From contig NW_024609836.1 in the NCBI RefSeq assembly GCF_016920785.2, positions 13,050,018 to 13,114,017 on the forward strand: a stretch of DNA of 64,000 nt. Direction: 5' to 3'. A program made the translations under genes and the position numbers. This document shows positions 63,819 through 64,000 of this stretch, in pieces; the stretch's first letter is position 1, and each line of letters begins with the position of its first letter. Origin of the DNA: Ixodes scapularis (lineage: Eukaryota > Arthropoda > Arachnida > Ixodida > Ixodidae). The notes beneath the pieces are model-generated. The model had not been told where the DNA came from. It did no database searches and saw only the letters and a list, made by a program, of their open reading frames with translations.

Positions 63819-64000
63819 GAATGTAGTGTGCATCCCCTATGTCAAAGGAGTCTCCGAACCTCTTAGTCGCGCTTTGAGGCCCCTTGGCATTCGACCTGTT
63901 TTTAAGCCATACCATAGCCTCCTCTATACGGAGAAAGCCTGGCACATCGACGACGGAGCCATAGATAGCGCGCGGCCGCAGGAAAAAGGAGAGGAGGAGC
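63333..64000 (+). mobile_element. Penelope-like reverse transcriptase in opposite orientation
   Basis: The + strand encodes FYRRYVDDTFVIL with an intact YVDD, then LPFLDVSV and TGVYRKP-ETDNFLDF blocks, open to 63818. After a small frameshift at about 63810, CIPYVKGVSEPLSRALRPLGIRPVFKPY continues to 63915. The stretch 63860-63925 is the inverted counterpart of 63250-63320 in the neighbouring copy. The element leaves the window. Confidence 0.8.

Overview
This is eukaryotic, animal nuclear DNA. It shows GT-AG introns of 0.2 to 13 kb, (AT)n and poly-A/T tracts, and a dense load of transposable elements. The mix of Penelope-like elements, CR1-like and I-like LINEs, tRNA-headed SINEs, hAT, mariner and pogo/Tigger transposons and TTAA-flanked MITEs, together with an arthropod-like arginase, suggests a chelicerate. 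A hard tick is my best guess. This is inference, because no species-diagnostic gene is present.

Two cellular genes converge. On the + strand, an arginase gene runs from 4690 to 35824 in eight recognisable exons. They join in phase and carry every catalytic and manganese-binding motif expected in this part of the enzyme. The first coding exon (about 40 residues) must lie to the left of the window. Its 13-kb and 11-kb introns are filled with mobile elements: TTAA-type elements, a Penelope relic, a non-autonomous hAT, a CR1-like LINE with a nested tRNA-Ser-like insertion, and an I-like LINE that itself carries a TTAA element. On the - strand, a gene of unknown function runs from about 55.8 kb down to 40426, with further 5' exons expected to the right of 62.14 kb. 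I rebuilt nine exons by matching splice sites and phases. The protein resembles a family of uncharacterised animal proteins often labelled SAMD3-like. It carries one in-frame TAG and two hAT insertions, so it is probably a pseudogene or a badly damaged allele.

The most interesting unit is a complete hAT DNA transposon at 55830-62141. It has an exact 8-bp target duplication, GTAAC/GTAAT-rich subterminal regions and a six-exon transposase of about 623 residues. The transposase is open throughout, has consistent splice phases, and contains an N-terminal BED finger, a CxxH motif and a C-terminal dimerisation domain. It landed exactly at the 3' splice site of an exon of the minus-strand gene. A second, decayed relative (40981-44256, also with an exact 8-bp duplication) sits in the last intron of the same gene. 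That copy was in turn invaded by a fold-back element whose long inverted arms are built of a 15-bp tandem repeat. The intact hAT supplies the empty site that proves the fold-back insertion.

The left end (1-1380) and right end (62700-64000) hold Penelope-like fragments with RT and GIY-YIG motifs; the right-hand ones lie in opposite orientations. I found no rRNA, CRISPR, prokaryotic operon or viral genome. Introns and intergenic stretches without an entry showed me no supportable gene.
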